A DNA stretch of 64,000 bases, taken from the NCBI RefSeq assembly GCF_001648475.1, contig NZ_LXSQ01000019.1:53056-117055 (forward strand), written 5' to 3'. The translations under genes were made by a program, and so were the position numbers. The notes beneath the pieces were generated by a model. The model did not search any database. It worked only from the letters and a program-made list of their open reading frames with translations, and was not told where the DNA came from. This DNA comes from Eikenella halliae (GTDB lineage: Bacteria > Pseudomonadota > Gammaproteobacteria > Burkholderiales > Neisseriaceae). Positions 1 to 9,360 of the stretch are shown here, one piece after another. Each line of letters starts with the position of its first letter. Position 1 is the stretch's first letter.

Positions 1-1053
1 TTCATGCGTTCTGGCATGAACTCTCTCCGGACGCTGTATAGTTTGCGTTTGGGCGGCAGCCCTAGCTTGTCCTGATCCAACAGCCTGAGGCTCAGCCTGC
101 CCGGCCGATTCCACAATCAGATGATCAGTAACATAGACTGCCGTAAGATAATCAGCCAAGTCTTTGTTATCGATAATCATCAGTTTGTGAAGGATAGTCA
201 GGCTACCTGAAGCCTTGGTCAAAAAGGCAGATAGGCGCATTGATTCGGCAAGCGGTGCCAAACGGGTCAGGTTCGGCCAGTTTCGAACTTTAAATACGGT
301 ATTTTTGTTGATGACTTTGGGGAAACGGCCATTACCTGTCCAAATAGCCAGCTGCCACAGACAAGCAGCGATGGATAATTTGGCCTTAGCCTTCAAATGC
401 TCCTCGGTGATCACTCGTGTCTGCAAATCAACGAATTTTTGCTCACACAAAGATTGGAGCGTTTCAGAATCAGTTGCCAGCAGTACTTTCTGAATAGAAG
501 GAAATACCAACAGCACAGGTTTACCATTGTGCATTACAGCCACATCGTTATCCTGCTTGGCTGCTTTGCGCACTTCACCTAACAAGCCGCTATCTTCATC
601 AAAATTCTCGATGGTAATGCTTGCAGAATGGGATTGTGCGGCAGCCGGCACAGCTTCTTGTGCTAGCTGTCTGGAAGTATGTGCCCCAGAGCTGCCGCTA
701 CTGCTGGCTACCCAAATACCATTGCCCTGTTGCAAGTTCTTTAAGTTCAAAAACAGAGTATCGAACTTGATTGGCTTGGCCAAATAAGGAGCGGTTACCG
801 GAGGCGGAGAGCTGGAGAAATACACCACTTTCGCATCGGGAAACTGGTTTTTTGCATCTTTCCAAATCTCTATATCGGTATCGGCATCGGCCAATACCAT
901 ATCCGGCTGAATACCCTGCTCCATCGTAACCAGTTCATAATTGGTAATGCCGTGCATTTTGAATGCCATGCGGAACATCGCATATTGGCGCTCATCCATG
1001 CCCAACAGCATAATGTGAACCGTCTTCACTTGGGGGATTGCGTTATTAGTCAT
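1..1053 (-). CDS. Receiver-like conserved hypothetical protein (3' end outside window)
   Basis: The frame opens with ATG at 1053, three bases after the stop of the FimV-like gene, and stays open for 351 codons to the window edge, so the C-terminus is missing. The first 110 residues read like a response-regulator receiver: hydrophobic strands (VHIMLLGMDE, DMVLADADTD, AKVVYFS) and a late LAKP motif that matches the receiver Lys-Pro pair. The acidic pocket is not laid out canonically, so it may not be phosphorylated. After a low-complexity Ser/Ala/Gln linker comes a helical domain (KVRNWPNLTRLAP) ending in TAVYVTDHL, which I do not recognise. Coupling to FimV suggests a role in polar organisation or type IV pili; that is inference. 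Confidence 0.7.
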   Translation of the reverse strand, partial: MTNNAIPQVKTVHIMLLGMDERQYAMFRMAFKMHGITNYELVTMEQGIQPDMVLADADTDIEIWKDAKNQFPDAKVVYFSSSPPPVTAPYLAKPIKFDTLFLNLKNLQQGNGIWVASSSGSSGAHTSRQLAQEAVPAAAQSHSASITIENFDEDSGLLGEVRKAAKQDNDVAVMHNGKPVLLVFPSIQKVLLATDSETLQSLCEQKFVDLQTRVITEEHLKAKAKLSIAACLWQLAIWTGNGRFPKVINKNTVFKVRNWPNLTRLAPLAESMRLSAFLTKASGSLTILHKLMIIDNKDLADYLTAVYVTDHLIVESAGQAEPQAVGSGQARAAAQTQTIQRPERVHARTHE

Positions 1054-1056
1054 TTA

Positions 1057-2565
1057 TTATGTCCGAACAGAACCGTAGTTGATTTTTTGTAGCAACTGGC
1101 TCATTGCCAATACTACCTCCTCTGGCGGATGCTGGATATTGGCACGTATTTTATGCAATACCTGCTCCAAGCGCTCCCATTCTTCCGCACGTTCGCAAAT
1201 ATCGAACAGCGTGATATACAGCTGTGATTCGCCGGGATACTCCAAAATAGATTCCTCCAGCAAATTCATTGCCTCATCCAACTGACCGTACATCAACAAA
1301 GATTCGACATCACGCAACACTTTTTCTGCCGGCGTCTGTTTTACGCTGACATCATCAGTACGGGTTCTAATAAGGGGTTTGCGGTGCGCTTTTTGGGTAC
1401 TGGTGCCTCGATCCAAGAAACCGTTGGCAATCCCGATTTCGCGCAATTGAGCCTCATTCGGATTAGCTTCCAACTGAGTAAAGATGGGGTGTTCGCCCAA
1501 ATTGAGACCCCAGCCTAGCATTCTTTCTTTCACTTGGCGGCCATACGAGCCCAAGGTGTAATAAAGCTGCCAAAGATGCTGGGCAAAGCGGTCGATATTT
1601 TGATTTTTATAGTCCAGGCTCAGCGCATCAATAATCAACGCTGCCGGTTTATTGGCTTGGCGGATGGCCTTATTGGCATAGCTGACTGCCGCATCGTAGG
1701 CCAATCTGTCCTTCATCAATCGATAGCCGGATTCGGGTTCCATAAAACCCATAAGTGCCGCCTTTTCCTCATCGTGCACAAGGATGGCACCGGCGTATTT
1801 AGAATTGGTAACCAACTCTTTTCGGGATTTGGTGGGAGACGAATCCACCACTTTCTGCTCGCTCTCGGCTTCTGCAACTGCACGGCGGCTTTTCTGCTTG
1901 GTCTGTTTGGCCTGAGTCGGCGTATCCAATCCGCCGCGCTCGCCAATTTCGGCAGAAGTCTGCTGTACACCCCAGCCCAACAGTTCTTCGGCCAGCACGC
2001 GCAGGTTGAGGTTGTTTTTATCAACCGCCAAGCCTTGCTTGATGTAGTCCTCGGTTTGGGCTTTGGTGAGCAGGTTGCCGAACTGGCGCAAGGTTTCGGC
2101 TAATTCATCCGGCTTTTTAGCATCTAGCCACAGCTGCACCAACTCATTAACCAAAGTGCTGCGCATACCGTCGCTCACGGCTGCCGAGCCGGAAGTGAGA
2201 TATTGAGACAGCGATTCGGCTGCTTTTTCATGGTAGCCGAATTGCTTATAGACTTTATATTCCGTGAGCGCATCAACTTCTTGCGCCACATTGGCGGCTG
2301 CTTCTTCAGCCTCCACATCAGGCACAGCCTCCCAACCCCAGTCTTCACTCACCTCAACCTCTTCAGGCTCAGACGACGAAGCAACTGCAGCTGGACGATC
2401 GGCCACCGAAGCCGCCTTCTTACCGGCCGATCTCGCGGCGGCACGCTTACCTCTGCCTTTTTTCTCTTCATCAACAGCGGCTTTCGCCTGCTGTTTTTGG
2501 CGGCGTTGCACGAAAATCAAGCCGGCCAAAACTACTAATAGCGGAACCAGAATCGTCAGATCCAT
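1057..2565 (-). CDS. FimV-like TPR protein
   Basis: 502 residues with one N-terminal membrane segment (about residues 4-20), then a Lys/Arg-rich stretch and an acidic region, then helical TPR-like repeats. The last 65 residues (RDVESLLMYGQLDEAMNLLEESI) form a TPR pair like the FimV C-terminal domain. FimV/TspA proteins help organise the cell pole, type IV pili and twitching. It lacks the LysM domain and long acidic tail of full FimV (usually over 900 residues), so it is a short relative rather than an orthologue. The receiver-like gene follows three bases downstream, so the two are surely co-transcribed. About 220 bases of AT-rich DNA upstream probably hold the promoter. Confidence 0.7.
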   Translation of the reverse strand: MDLTILVPLLVVLAGLIFVQRRQKQQAKAAVDEEKKGRGKRAAARSAGKKAASVADRPAAVASSSEPEEVEVSEDWGWEAVPDVEAEEAAANVAQEVDALTEYKVYKQFGYHEKAAESLSQYLTSGSAAVSDGMRSTLVNELVQLWLDAKKPDELAETLRQFGNLLTKAQTEDYIKQGLAVDKNNLNLRVLAEELLGWGVQQTSAEIGERGGLDTPTQAKQTKQKSRRAVAEAESEQKVVDSSPTKSRKELVTNSKYAGAILVHDEEKAALMGFMEPESGYRLMKDRLAYDAAVSYANKAIRQANKPAALIIDALSLDYKNQNIDRFAQHLWQLYYTLGSYGRQVKERMLGWGLNLGEHPIFTQLEANPNEAQLREIGIANGFLDRGTSTQKAHRKPLIRTRTDDVSVKQTPAEKVLRDVESLLMYGQLDEAMNLLEESILEYPGESQLYITLFDICERAEEWERLEQVLHKIRANIQHPPEEVVLAMSQLLQKINYGSVRT

Positions 2566-2787
2566 TTATCCCACCCTCCCTAAACATAATTGAATGAAAA
2601 CATTCATCCTACTTCTCTTAACATCTTTCCAAACACAAATGTCGGAAATTTAGCCTAAAGTATATATTAATTTACACGTTCTATTCAAACGGATTCGCCA
2701 AACTCTCCGCCAAAAGGAAAGAGATTACACACTAACGGCATATCTTTACACCCCGTCAGCGGGTAATAATGAATAGTATAGGCGATT

Positions 2788-4107
2788 TCACGGCAACACC
2801 CCGTTAGGCAACAGCAGCCAAACATAGCCTGTCTGCTTCATACGGCCGGCCACCCTGCCCGCCTCATCGCCATAACCCCAGAAAAAGTCTACCCGCACCG
2901 CGCCGTTGATGGCGCTGCCGGTATCTTGCGCCATAATCAGGCGGTTGAGCGCATGTCCGGTTTCAGGATGTGCGGTGGCCAGAAACAGCGGCGCGCCCAA
3001 AGTGATGAAGCGTTTATCCACCGCGCCGGAATAGCCGCCGCTCAGCGGCACACCCAATGAACCAATCGGCCCGTCGTTGCCGTCCGGCAGTTGGCGGAAA
3101 AACACATAACTGGGATTTTTCCCCAACACTTCGGCCAGTTTGTCCGGATGTGCACGCAGCCAATCGCGGATTTTCGGCATACTGGTTTGCGCCAGCGGCA
3201 GATAGCCTTTATCAGCCATATAACGACCGATGGAGGCATAGGGATGGTCATTTTTATCGGCGAATCCCAGGCGGATATAGCGGCCGTCCGGCGTACGGAT
3301 TCGGCCGGAACCTTGGATATGCAGGAAAAACAATTCAACCGGATCATCGGCATAAGCCAACACCGGCGCACTGCCGTTTACCGCGCCGGCATTGATTTGC
3401 GCACGGGTGTAATACGGCACGAAGCGGCTACCTGAAACCCTTCCTTTCAAAGACCGGCTCTTCTCCCGCCCCGGGAAATCGGCCAGATTGGCTGTGTATT
3501 CGCCATTAGCGGCAATTTGGCCGCTGTTGCGGCCGGTGAGGCGGATACGCACCATTCCCGATTGCGACGCACCGGCCAGCGGCACCGTAACCAAATCAGC
3601 GGGCACGCCATAAATCGGGAATCGCGCCTGCGCCGTTTGCCGCGCACTGCCGTGCAACACCGGCTCGTAGTAGCCGGTTATCATGCCGCCCAACTGCCCG
3701 TTGTGGCTTACTTCCCACGGCGTGAAATATTGCTCGAAAAACTGCTTAGCCGCCGCAGGCTGACTGCCCACCCTGTCGGCCTGGGCACACACATTCTGCC
3801 ATTGCGGCTTGTTCTTCAAAGCAGTGCAGCTTTTGCGAAACGCATTCAGGCTGGCCGCAAAATCCTGCTGCGGCCACTGCGGCAATGCCGCAAACGACAC
3901 CGCCTTATACCCAGCCAGGCTACCTGAAACCCGGTGCTGATAGCCTTCCGCATAACGCTGGCCGGGCGGCAAAGCCGGCATAGCGCCGACACCGCCGCCG
4001 GAAGGCTTGGGCCGGCTATGAAAAAAACAGCCGCCCAGCAATAATGCCGACAGCAGCAGCCAGCCGCTACGAGAAGAAAGAAATTTGCCTGCCATTTCCG
4101 TTTTCAT
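2788..4107 (-). CDS. mltA: Membrane-bound lytic murein transglycosylase A
   Basis: A 439-residue lipoprotein: basic N-terminus, hydrophobic core and lipobox LGGC near residue 27, so it is predicted to be anchored to the outer membrane. The MltA domain follows (PIYGVPADLV, FLHIQGSGRI, KNPSYVFFR), ending in the 3D domain with its aspartates (AQDTGSAINGAVRVDFFWG). MltA cleaves the MurNAc-GlcNAc bond of peptidoglycan to give 1,6-anhydro ends. A second in-frame ATG lies four codons in and would also leave a good signal peptide. The gene is divergent from mutS. It contains in-frame uptake sequences, as many genes here do. Confidence 0.95.
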   Translation of the reverse strand: MKTEMAGKFLSSRSGWLLLSALLLGGCFFHSRPKPSGGGVGAMPALPPGQRYAEGYQHRVSGSLAGYKAVSFAALPQWPQQDFAASLNAFRKSCTALKNKPQWQNVCAQADRVGSQPAAAKQFFEQYFTPWEVSHNGQLGGMITGYYEPVLHGSARQTAQARFPIYGVPADLVTVPLAGASQSGMVRIRLTGRNSGQIAANGEYTANLADFPGREKSRSLKGRVSGSRFVPYYTRAQINAGAVNGSAPVLAYADDPVELFFLHIQGSGRIRTPDGRYIRLGFADKNDHPYASIGRYMADKGYLPLAQTSMPKIRDWLRAHPDKLAEVLGKNPSYVFFRQLPDGNDGPIGSLGVPLSGGYSGAVDKRFITLGAPLFLATAHPETGHALNRLIMAQDTGSAINGAVRVDFFWGYGDEAGRVAGRMKQTGYVWLLLPNGVLP

Positions 4108-4200
4108 TCCATGAAGTTGAATTTATACCACTGAAAGAAATCGATAAATAATATATAAACATCACTGCGCGCCCCGTGCCGCTTTAAGTGCATTCCGGCC

Positions 4201-4247
4201 AAATCCTGCCCGTTTACGGCGGCCGCAGGCGCAAACGGGCAGGATTT
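4201..4247. repeat. 15-bp perfect inverted repeat between mltA and mutS
   Basis: Arms 4201-4215 (AAATCCTGCCCGTTT) and 4233-4247 are exact complements around a 17-base GC-rich loop. It lies between two divergent genes, where no terminator is expected. It could be an operator, a cruciform or the end of a lost gene. Confidence 0.6.
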
Positions 4248-4359
4248 AACCACCCGCCCAAGCCGTCGGGCAAATCATTTTACAAGCACAAACATTTCGC
4301 CCGCCGCCGCATCAGCTACAATACCGCCTTCCGCCTTTCCATTTTTCAGGTAGCCTTTC

Positions 4360-6951
4360 ATGAGCCGCAAAAGCGCCGTATCCCCCATGATGCAGCAGTA
4401 TCTCGAGATCAAAGCCCAACACGCCGACAAACTCTTGTTCTACCGCATGGGCGACTTCTACGAACTCTTCTTCACCGACGCCGAAGAAGCCGCCCGCCTG
4501 CTCGACATCACCCTCACCACCCGCGGCCAAATCAACGGCGAACCCATCAAAATGGCCGGCGTGCCGCACCATGCGGCCGAGCAATACTTGGCCAAACTGG
4601 TCAAACTCGGCCGCAGCGTGGCCATTTGCGAGCAAGTGGGTGAAGTAGGCGCCAATAAAGGCCCCGTGGCGCGCGAAGTGGTGCGCATCATCACCCCCGG
4701 CACGCTCACCGATGCCGCCCTGTTGGAAGACAAAGAAACCAACCGCATCGCCGCCGTGGCTTGGAACGGCAAGCCCAAGCAGCCGGTCGGCCTCGCCTGG
4801 GCCTCCCTGCAAAGCGGCGAATTCAAGGCCAAAATCATCACCCCAGCCCAACTACCCGACGAACTCGCCCGCCTGCAGGCCGCCGAAGTATTGCTGCCCG
4901 ACCAAGCCGCCGCCAAACTGAGGCTACCTGAAAACTGCAACCCCACCCGCCTGCACGACTGGCAATTCGCCCCCGACAGCGCCCACACCCTGCTCACCGA
5001 CTACTTCGGCTGCCAAGACCTGCTCGGCTTCGGTCTTCGAGCAGGCGAACACGACCCCGCCATCGGCGCCGCCGGCGCCCTGCTCAACTACATCCGCCAC
5101 ACCCAATCCCGGCTGCCGCGCCACCTCGACAACCTCAGCCTCGAAACCGAACAGCAATACATCGGCATGGATGCCGCCACCCGCCGCAACCTTGAAATCA
5201 CCGCCACCCTGTCCGGCAAAAAAGAGCCCACCCTCTTCTCCACCCTCGACCGCTGCGCCGGCAACATGGGCAGCCGCCTGCTCGCCCAATGGCTGCACAA
5301 CCCCCTGCGCAACCGCGAACACATCCGCGCCCGCCAAGAAGCCGTATCCGCCCTGCAAAGCGATTATTCCGCCCTGCAAGGCTACCTGAAAACCATCGCC
5401 GATATCGAGCGCATCGCCGCCCGCATCGCCGTCGGCTCCGCCCGCCCGCGCGACCTCTCCGGCCTGCGCGACAGCTTATTTACCCTCACCCAGCTCAGGC
5501 TACCTGAAAGCAGCCTGCTCAACACCCTAGCCGACATCTTCCCGCAAGGCGCCGGCATTGCCGAGAAGCTGCAACAGGCCATCCTGCCCGAGCCCGCCGT
5601 ATGGCTGCGCGACGGCGGCGTAATCAACCACGGCTTTTCCGCCGAGCTCGACGAATTGCGCCGCATCCAAAACCACGGCAGCGACTTCCTGCTCGAACTC
5701 GAAGCCCGCGAACGCGAGCGCACCGGCCTTTCCACCCTCAAAGTCGAATACAACCGCGTACACGGCTTCTACATCGAGCTTTCCAAAATCCAAGCCGCCG
5801 AAGCCCCCGCCGACTACCAGCGCCGCCAAACCCTGAAAAACGCCGAACGCTTCATCACTCCCGAGCTCAAAACCTTCGAAGACAAAGTGCTCAACGCCCA
5901 AGAGCGCGCCCTCTCCCTCGAAAAACGCCTCTACGACAGCCTGTTGCAAGAGCTCCAGCAGCAACTGCCCCTGCTGCAGCGTACCGCCAAGGCCGCCGCC
6001 GCGCTGGACGTCCTCTGCTGCTTTGCCCACTTTGCCGCCGAACACGATTACCACGCCCCCCGGTTCACCGACTATCCCGGCATCGAAATCGAAAACGGCC
6101 GCCATCCCGTGGTTGAAGGCCAAGTGCCGCACTTCACCCCCAACCACACCCGCCTCGACCACAAACACCGCCTCATGCTGCTCACCGGCCCCAATATGGG
6201 CGGCAAATCCACCTATATGCGCCAAGTTGCCCACATCGTCTTGCTCGCCCACACCGGCAGCTTCGTACCCGCCGAAGCCGCCCGCATCGGCCAAATCGAC
6301 CAAATCTTCACCCGCATCGGTGCCTCCGACGACCTCGCCGCCAACCGCTCCACCTTCATGGTGGAAATGAGCGAAACCGCCTACATCCTGCGCCACGCCA
6401 CCGAGCAATCCCTAGTACTCATGGACGAAGTCGGCCGCGGCACCTCCACCTTCGACGGCCTCGCCCTCGCCCAAGCCGTGGCCGAACATCTAATCCAAAA
6501 AAACCAATCCTTCAGCCTGTTTGCCACCCATTATTTCGAGCTCACCCGCCTGCCCGAGCAGCACAGCGCCGCCGTCAATATGCACCTCTCCGCCCTGGAA
6601 GAAGGGCAAGACATCGTCTTCCTACACCACATCGAGCCCGGCCCAGCCGAAAAAAGCTACGGCATCGCCGTAGCCAAACTCGCCGGCCTGCCCGCCCCCG
6701 CCCTCAAAGCCGCGCAGAAACACCTCGAACAGCTCGAAGCCCAAGCCGCCCACCGCCCGCAGATGGACATGTTCAACCTGCCCGAAGACGCCGCGCCCGA
6801 ACACAGCCCTGCCGAACCCGCCCCGCCTGTAGCCCACCCACTGCTACAAGAGCTCGCCGCGCTGCACCCCGACGAACTCACCCCGCGCCAAGCCCTCGAG
6901 CTGCTGTATCAACTGCAAAAACAGGCTGCCGCCGCGCAAGAGGCTACCTGA
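4360..6951 (+). CDS. mutS: DNA mismatch repair protein MutS
   Basis: 863 residues, the usual size for MutS1. The mismatch-reading motif GDFYELF lies in the N-terminal domain (about residue 30), the connector and core follow, and the ATPase domain has Walker A TGPNMGGKST (about residue 610) and Walker B LVLMDEVGRGTSTFDG. MutS binds mispaired bases and recruits MutL. The start is the ATG at 4360 just after a TTTCAGGTAGCC uptake sequence; the encoded MSRKSAVSPMMQQYLEIKA is a typical MutS beginning. Several uptake sequences lie inside the gene, some in frame encoding GYLK. The stop overlaps another uptake sequence, followed by a Correia element. Confidence 0.98.
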   Translation: MSRKSAVSPMMQQYLEIKAQHADKLLFYRMGDFYELFFTDAEEAARLLDITLTTRGQINGEPIKMAGVPHHAAEQYLAKLVKLGRSVAICEQVGEVGANKGPVAREVVRIITPGTLTDAALLEDKETNRIAAVAWNGKPKQPVGLAWASLQSGEFKAKIITPAQLPDELARLQAAEVLLPDQAAAKLRLPENCNPTRLHDWQFAPDSAHTLLTDYFGCQDLLGFGLRAGEHDPAIGAAGALLNYIRHTQSRLPRHLDNLSLETEQQYIGMDAATRRNLEITATLSGKKEPTLFSTLDRCAGNMGSRLLAQWLHNPLRNREHIRARQEAVSALQSDYSALQGYLKTIADIERIAARIAVGSARPRDLSGLRDSLFTLTQLRLPESSLLNTLADIFPQGAGIAEKLQQAILPEPAVWLRDGGVINHGFSAELDELRRIQNHGSDFLLELEARERERTGLSTLKVEYNRVHGFYIELSKIQAAEAPADYQRRQTLKNAERFITPELKTFEDKVLNAQERALSLEKRLYDSLLQELQQQLPLLQRTAKAAAALDVLCCFAHFAAEHDYHAPRFTDYPGIEIENGRHPVVEGQVPHFTPNHTRLDHKHRLMLLTGPNMGGKSTYMRQVAHIVLLAHTGSFVPAEAARIGQIDQIFTRIGASDDLAANRSTFMVEMSETAYILRHATEQSLVLMDEVGRGTSTFDGLALAQAVAEHLIQKNQSFSLFATHYFELTRLPEQHSAAVNMHLSALEEGQDIVFLHHIEPGPAEKSYGIAVAKLAGLPAPALKAAQKHLEQLEAQAAHRPQMDMFNLPEDAAPEHSPAEPAPPVAHPLLQELAALHPDELTPRQALELLYQLQKQAAAAQEAT

Positions 6952-6971
6952 AAGCGCAGGTTTCAACGAAA

Positions 6972-7075
6972 TATAGTGAATTAACAAAAACCAGTACAGC
7001 GTTGCCTCGCCTTGCCGTAACGTGTGTACTGTCTGCGGCTCGCCGCCTTGTCCTGATTTTTGTTAATCCACTATA
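6972..7075. repeat. Short Correia-type element, TTAACAAAAA arm type (104 bp)
   Basis: Begins TATAGTGAATTAACAAAAAC and ends with the near-complement ...TTGTTAATCCACTATA. The inner part has the characteristic GCGTTGCCTCGCCTTG and GTCTGCGGCTCGCCGCC blocks of neisserial Correia elements, but the longer middle with the IHF site is absent. It fills most of the gap between mutS and the next lipoprotein gene; the rest (7076-7344) holds uptake sequences and an AT-rich promoter region. Confidence 0.85.
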
Positions 7076-7344
7076 AAATGAAAACCATGCCCGAGGCGGC
7101 CGGGGCGTTTTGATGAAGCCGAAACCGTCCACTCCATTTTTCAGGTAACTTTTTTCAGCAATCCCAAACCGCAGAAGGCTACCTGAAAATATCAGCATCG
7201 GTTTCAAACAACCTTGCCGAGAGTGCTATCTGGAAACATAATAATTTGTATATTTTCCATAAACCAGCGATAATACGTTCACTTTCGGAACTACCGAGAA
7301 ACCCTTTGATTTAATCGTTAATGTTAATTTTAGGAAATCCTTTC

Positions 7345-7815
7345 ATGAAACAACGTTTATTTGCCCTCGCCCTCATTTCCGTTTTGGCTGCCTGTGGCGG
7401 CCAAACCAACAACTCCACTTCCGCCCAATCTACCGCTGCTGACAATACACAGCCCGCTGCCGCCAGCAATGTGCAACCTACCGCTGCTACTGCTGCCGGA
7501 CTCGACCCGATTCTGGCCGAACCTAAAGTGGGCGACCTCTATGCCGCCAAAGTCAGCGCCTTCTCCAAAGAAGGCTTCGAAGAGCACGGCGTGGCCTACG
7601 GCCTGATGAAAGTGGTAGACGTACAGGCTGATAAAATCATCGTTATCACCGAAGATGCTGCTTGGCCGGAAGCCGCTGGTGCCCAAAAAGATCTGAACGG
7701 TGACCTCTCCGACATTACTTGGGACGAATCTGAACGCATCGAAGTGAAACGTGCCGATCTGCCCCGAATGGTGGCCGACGGCCGCATCGTGGAAACCCGT
7801 CGCATGGACAAATAA
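7345..7815 (+). CDS. Putative lipoprotein of unknown function
   Basis: 156 residues when started at ATG 7345, which has a ribosome site (AGGAAA) and leads straight into a lipoprotein signal peptide (MKQRLFALALISVLAACGG, lipobox LAAC). An upstream in-frame ATG at 7321 would spoil the signal. The mature protein begins with a Ser/Thr/Ala/Gln-rich linker of about 45 residues. It continues as a small globular domain (KVGDLYAAKVSAFS, VVDVQADKIIVITEDAAW) that could be a beta-barrel. I do not recognise the family. It is transcribed alone, with an uptake-sequence terminator behind it. Confidence 0.8.
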   Translation: MKQRLFALALISVLAACGGQTNNSTSAQSTAADNTQPAAASNVQPTAATAAGLDPILAEPKVGDLYAAKVSAFSKEGFEEHGVAYGLMKVVDVQADKIIVITEDAAWPEAAGAQKDLNGDLSDITWDESERIEVKRADLPRMVADGRIVETRRMDK

Positions 7816-7834
7816 TCTGCGTTGCATATTATTC

Positions 7835-7867
7835 AAAGGCTACCTGAGAAACTTTCAGGTAGCCTTT
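7835..7867. terminator. Inverted uptake-sequence pair acting as terminator
   Basis: AAAGGCTACCTGA and TCAGGTAGCCTTTT form a hairpin with a T-run directly after the lipoprotein stop. One arm has a single-base deviation (CTGAGAAA). Confidence 0.75.
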
Positions 7868-8069
7868 TCCATTGCCCAATATCCCATTTATTACAGCCGA
7901 GTTAATCCACTTTCGACACAAGCCAGTGCACTACATGCAATATGCGCAATGCGGCATAGCGAAGCCAAGTTGCACGAGAGTGAATATAATTCGCGGTAGC
8001 TATATAATCCTTATCACCTCCCGCCACACATCAGCGGCGGCCTCATTCCAACAAGCAAAAGGCATTCCC

Positions 8070-9227
8070 ATGACTTCCCATCTCAGCAAAATCACCTGCA
8101 TCGCCGACCTCCAGCGCATCGCCCGGCGCAAAGTGCCCAAAATGTTCTACGAATACGCCGACACCGGCTCGTGGACCGAATCCACCTACCGCGCCAACGA
8201 AGCCGATTTCCAATCCATCCTGTTCCGCCAGCGCGTACTGGTGGACATGGAAAACCGCAGCCTCGAGAGCAAAATGATCGGGCAAACCGTGAAAATGCCG
8301 CTCGCCCTCGCCCCCGTCGGCCTCACCGGCATGCAGCATGCCGACGGCGAAATCCTCGCCGCCCGCGCCGCCGCCAAATTCGGCGTACCCTATATCCTCT
8401 CCACCATGAGCATCTGCTCCATCGAAGACGTGGCCGCCAACAGCCCCGATCCCTTCTGGTTTCAGCTTTATGTGATGCGCGACCGCGAATTCATGCGCGA
8501 CCTCATCCGCCGCGCCAAAGCCGCCCAATGCTCCGCCCTCGTGCTCACCGCCGATTTGCAGGTGCTCGGCCAGCGCCACAAAGACATCAAAAACGGCCTA
8601 TCCACCCCGCCCAAGCCCACCCTGATGAACCTGCTCAACCTCGCCACCAAGCCCGAATGGGGTTTGGGCATGCTCAACACCCGGCGGCGCGGCTTCGGCA
8701 ACATCGAAGGCCACGTCAAAGGCGTGAGCGACATGAGTTCCCTCTCCGCTTGGACGGCCGAGCAGTTCGACCCCAGCCTGAGCTGGGATGACGTGGCCCG
8801 CATCAAAGACGAATGGGGCGGCAAACTCATCATCAAAGGCATCATGGAGCCGGAAGACGCCGAAGCCGCTGTGAAAAGCGGCGCGGACGCCATCGTGGTA
8901 TCCAACCACGGCGGCCGCCAGCTCGACGGCGCCCCCTCCTCCATCCGCGCCCTGCCCCGCATCGTTTCCGCCGTCGGAAACGATATCGAAGTATGGATGG
9001 ACGGCGGCATCCGCAGCGGGCAAGACATCCTGCGCGCCTGGGCATTGGGCGCGCGCGGCGTGCTCATCGGCCGCGCCTACATCTACGGGCTGGGCGCCTA
9101 CGGCGAAGCAGGCGTCACCCGCGCGCTGGAAATCCTCTACAACGAAATGGACATCACCATGGCCTTCACCGGCCACCGCAATATCCAAACCGTTACCCGC
9201 GATATTTTGGTGGAAGGCACATACTAA
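8070..9227 (+). CDS. lldD: L-lactate dehydrogenase, FMN-dependent, quinone-linked
   Basis: 385 residues from ATG 8070; the frame is open further upstream but only this start gives the family N-terminus (ITCIADLQRIARRKVPKMF). It oxidises L-lactate to pyruvate and passes electrons to the quinone pool at the inner membrane. Diagnostic motifs: YADTGSWTEST, the FMN-site APVGLTGMQHADGE, and the active-site SNHGGRQLDGAPSS holding the catalytic His and Arg, followed by WMDGGIRSGQDILRA. Lactate is a preferred carbon source of Neisseriaceae. The gene stands alone, with an inverted uptake-sequence pair behind it. Confidence 0.96.
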   Translation: MTSHLSKITCIADLQRIARRKVPKMFYEYADTGSWTESTYRANEADFQSILFRQRVLVDMENRSLESKMIGQTVKMPLALAPVGLTGMQHADGEILAARAAAKFGVPYILSTMSICSIEDVAANSPDPFWFQLYVMRDREFMRDLIRRAKAAQCSALVLTADLQVLGQRHKDIKNGLSTPPKPTLMNLLNLATKPEWGLGMLNTRRRGFGNIEGHVKGVSDMSSLSAWTAEQFDPSLSWDDVARIKDEWGGKLIIKGIMEPEDAEAAVKSGADAIVVSNHGGRQLDGAPSSIRALPRIVSAVGNDIEVWMDGGIRSGQDILRAWALGARGVLIGRAYIYGLGAYGEAGVTRALEILYNEMDITMAFTGHRNIQTVTRDILVEGTY

Positions 9228-9360
9228 CGCCCCTTGCCCCGTACTATAATTCAGGCTACCTGAAAAACAGCGCGGCAGCCGCCCGGCCTTTTCAACTTCC
9301 GTTGAAACCCCCGTTTTCAGGTAGCCTTTCTTAATCCACCCTTTGTATAGGAAAACCCAA

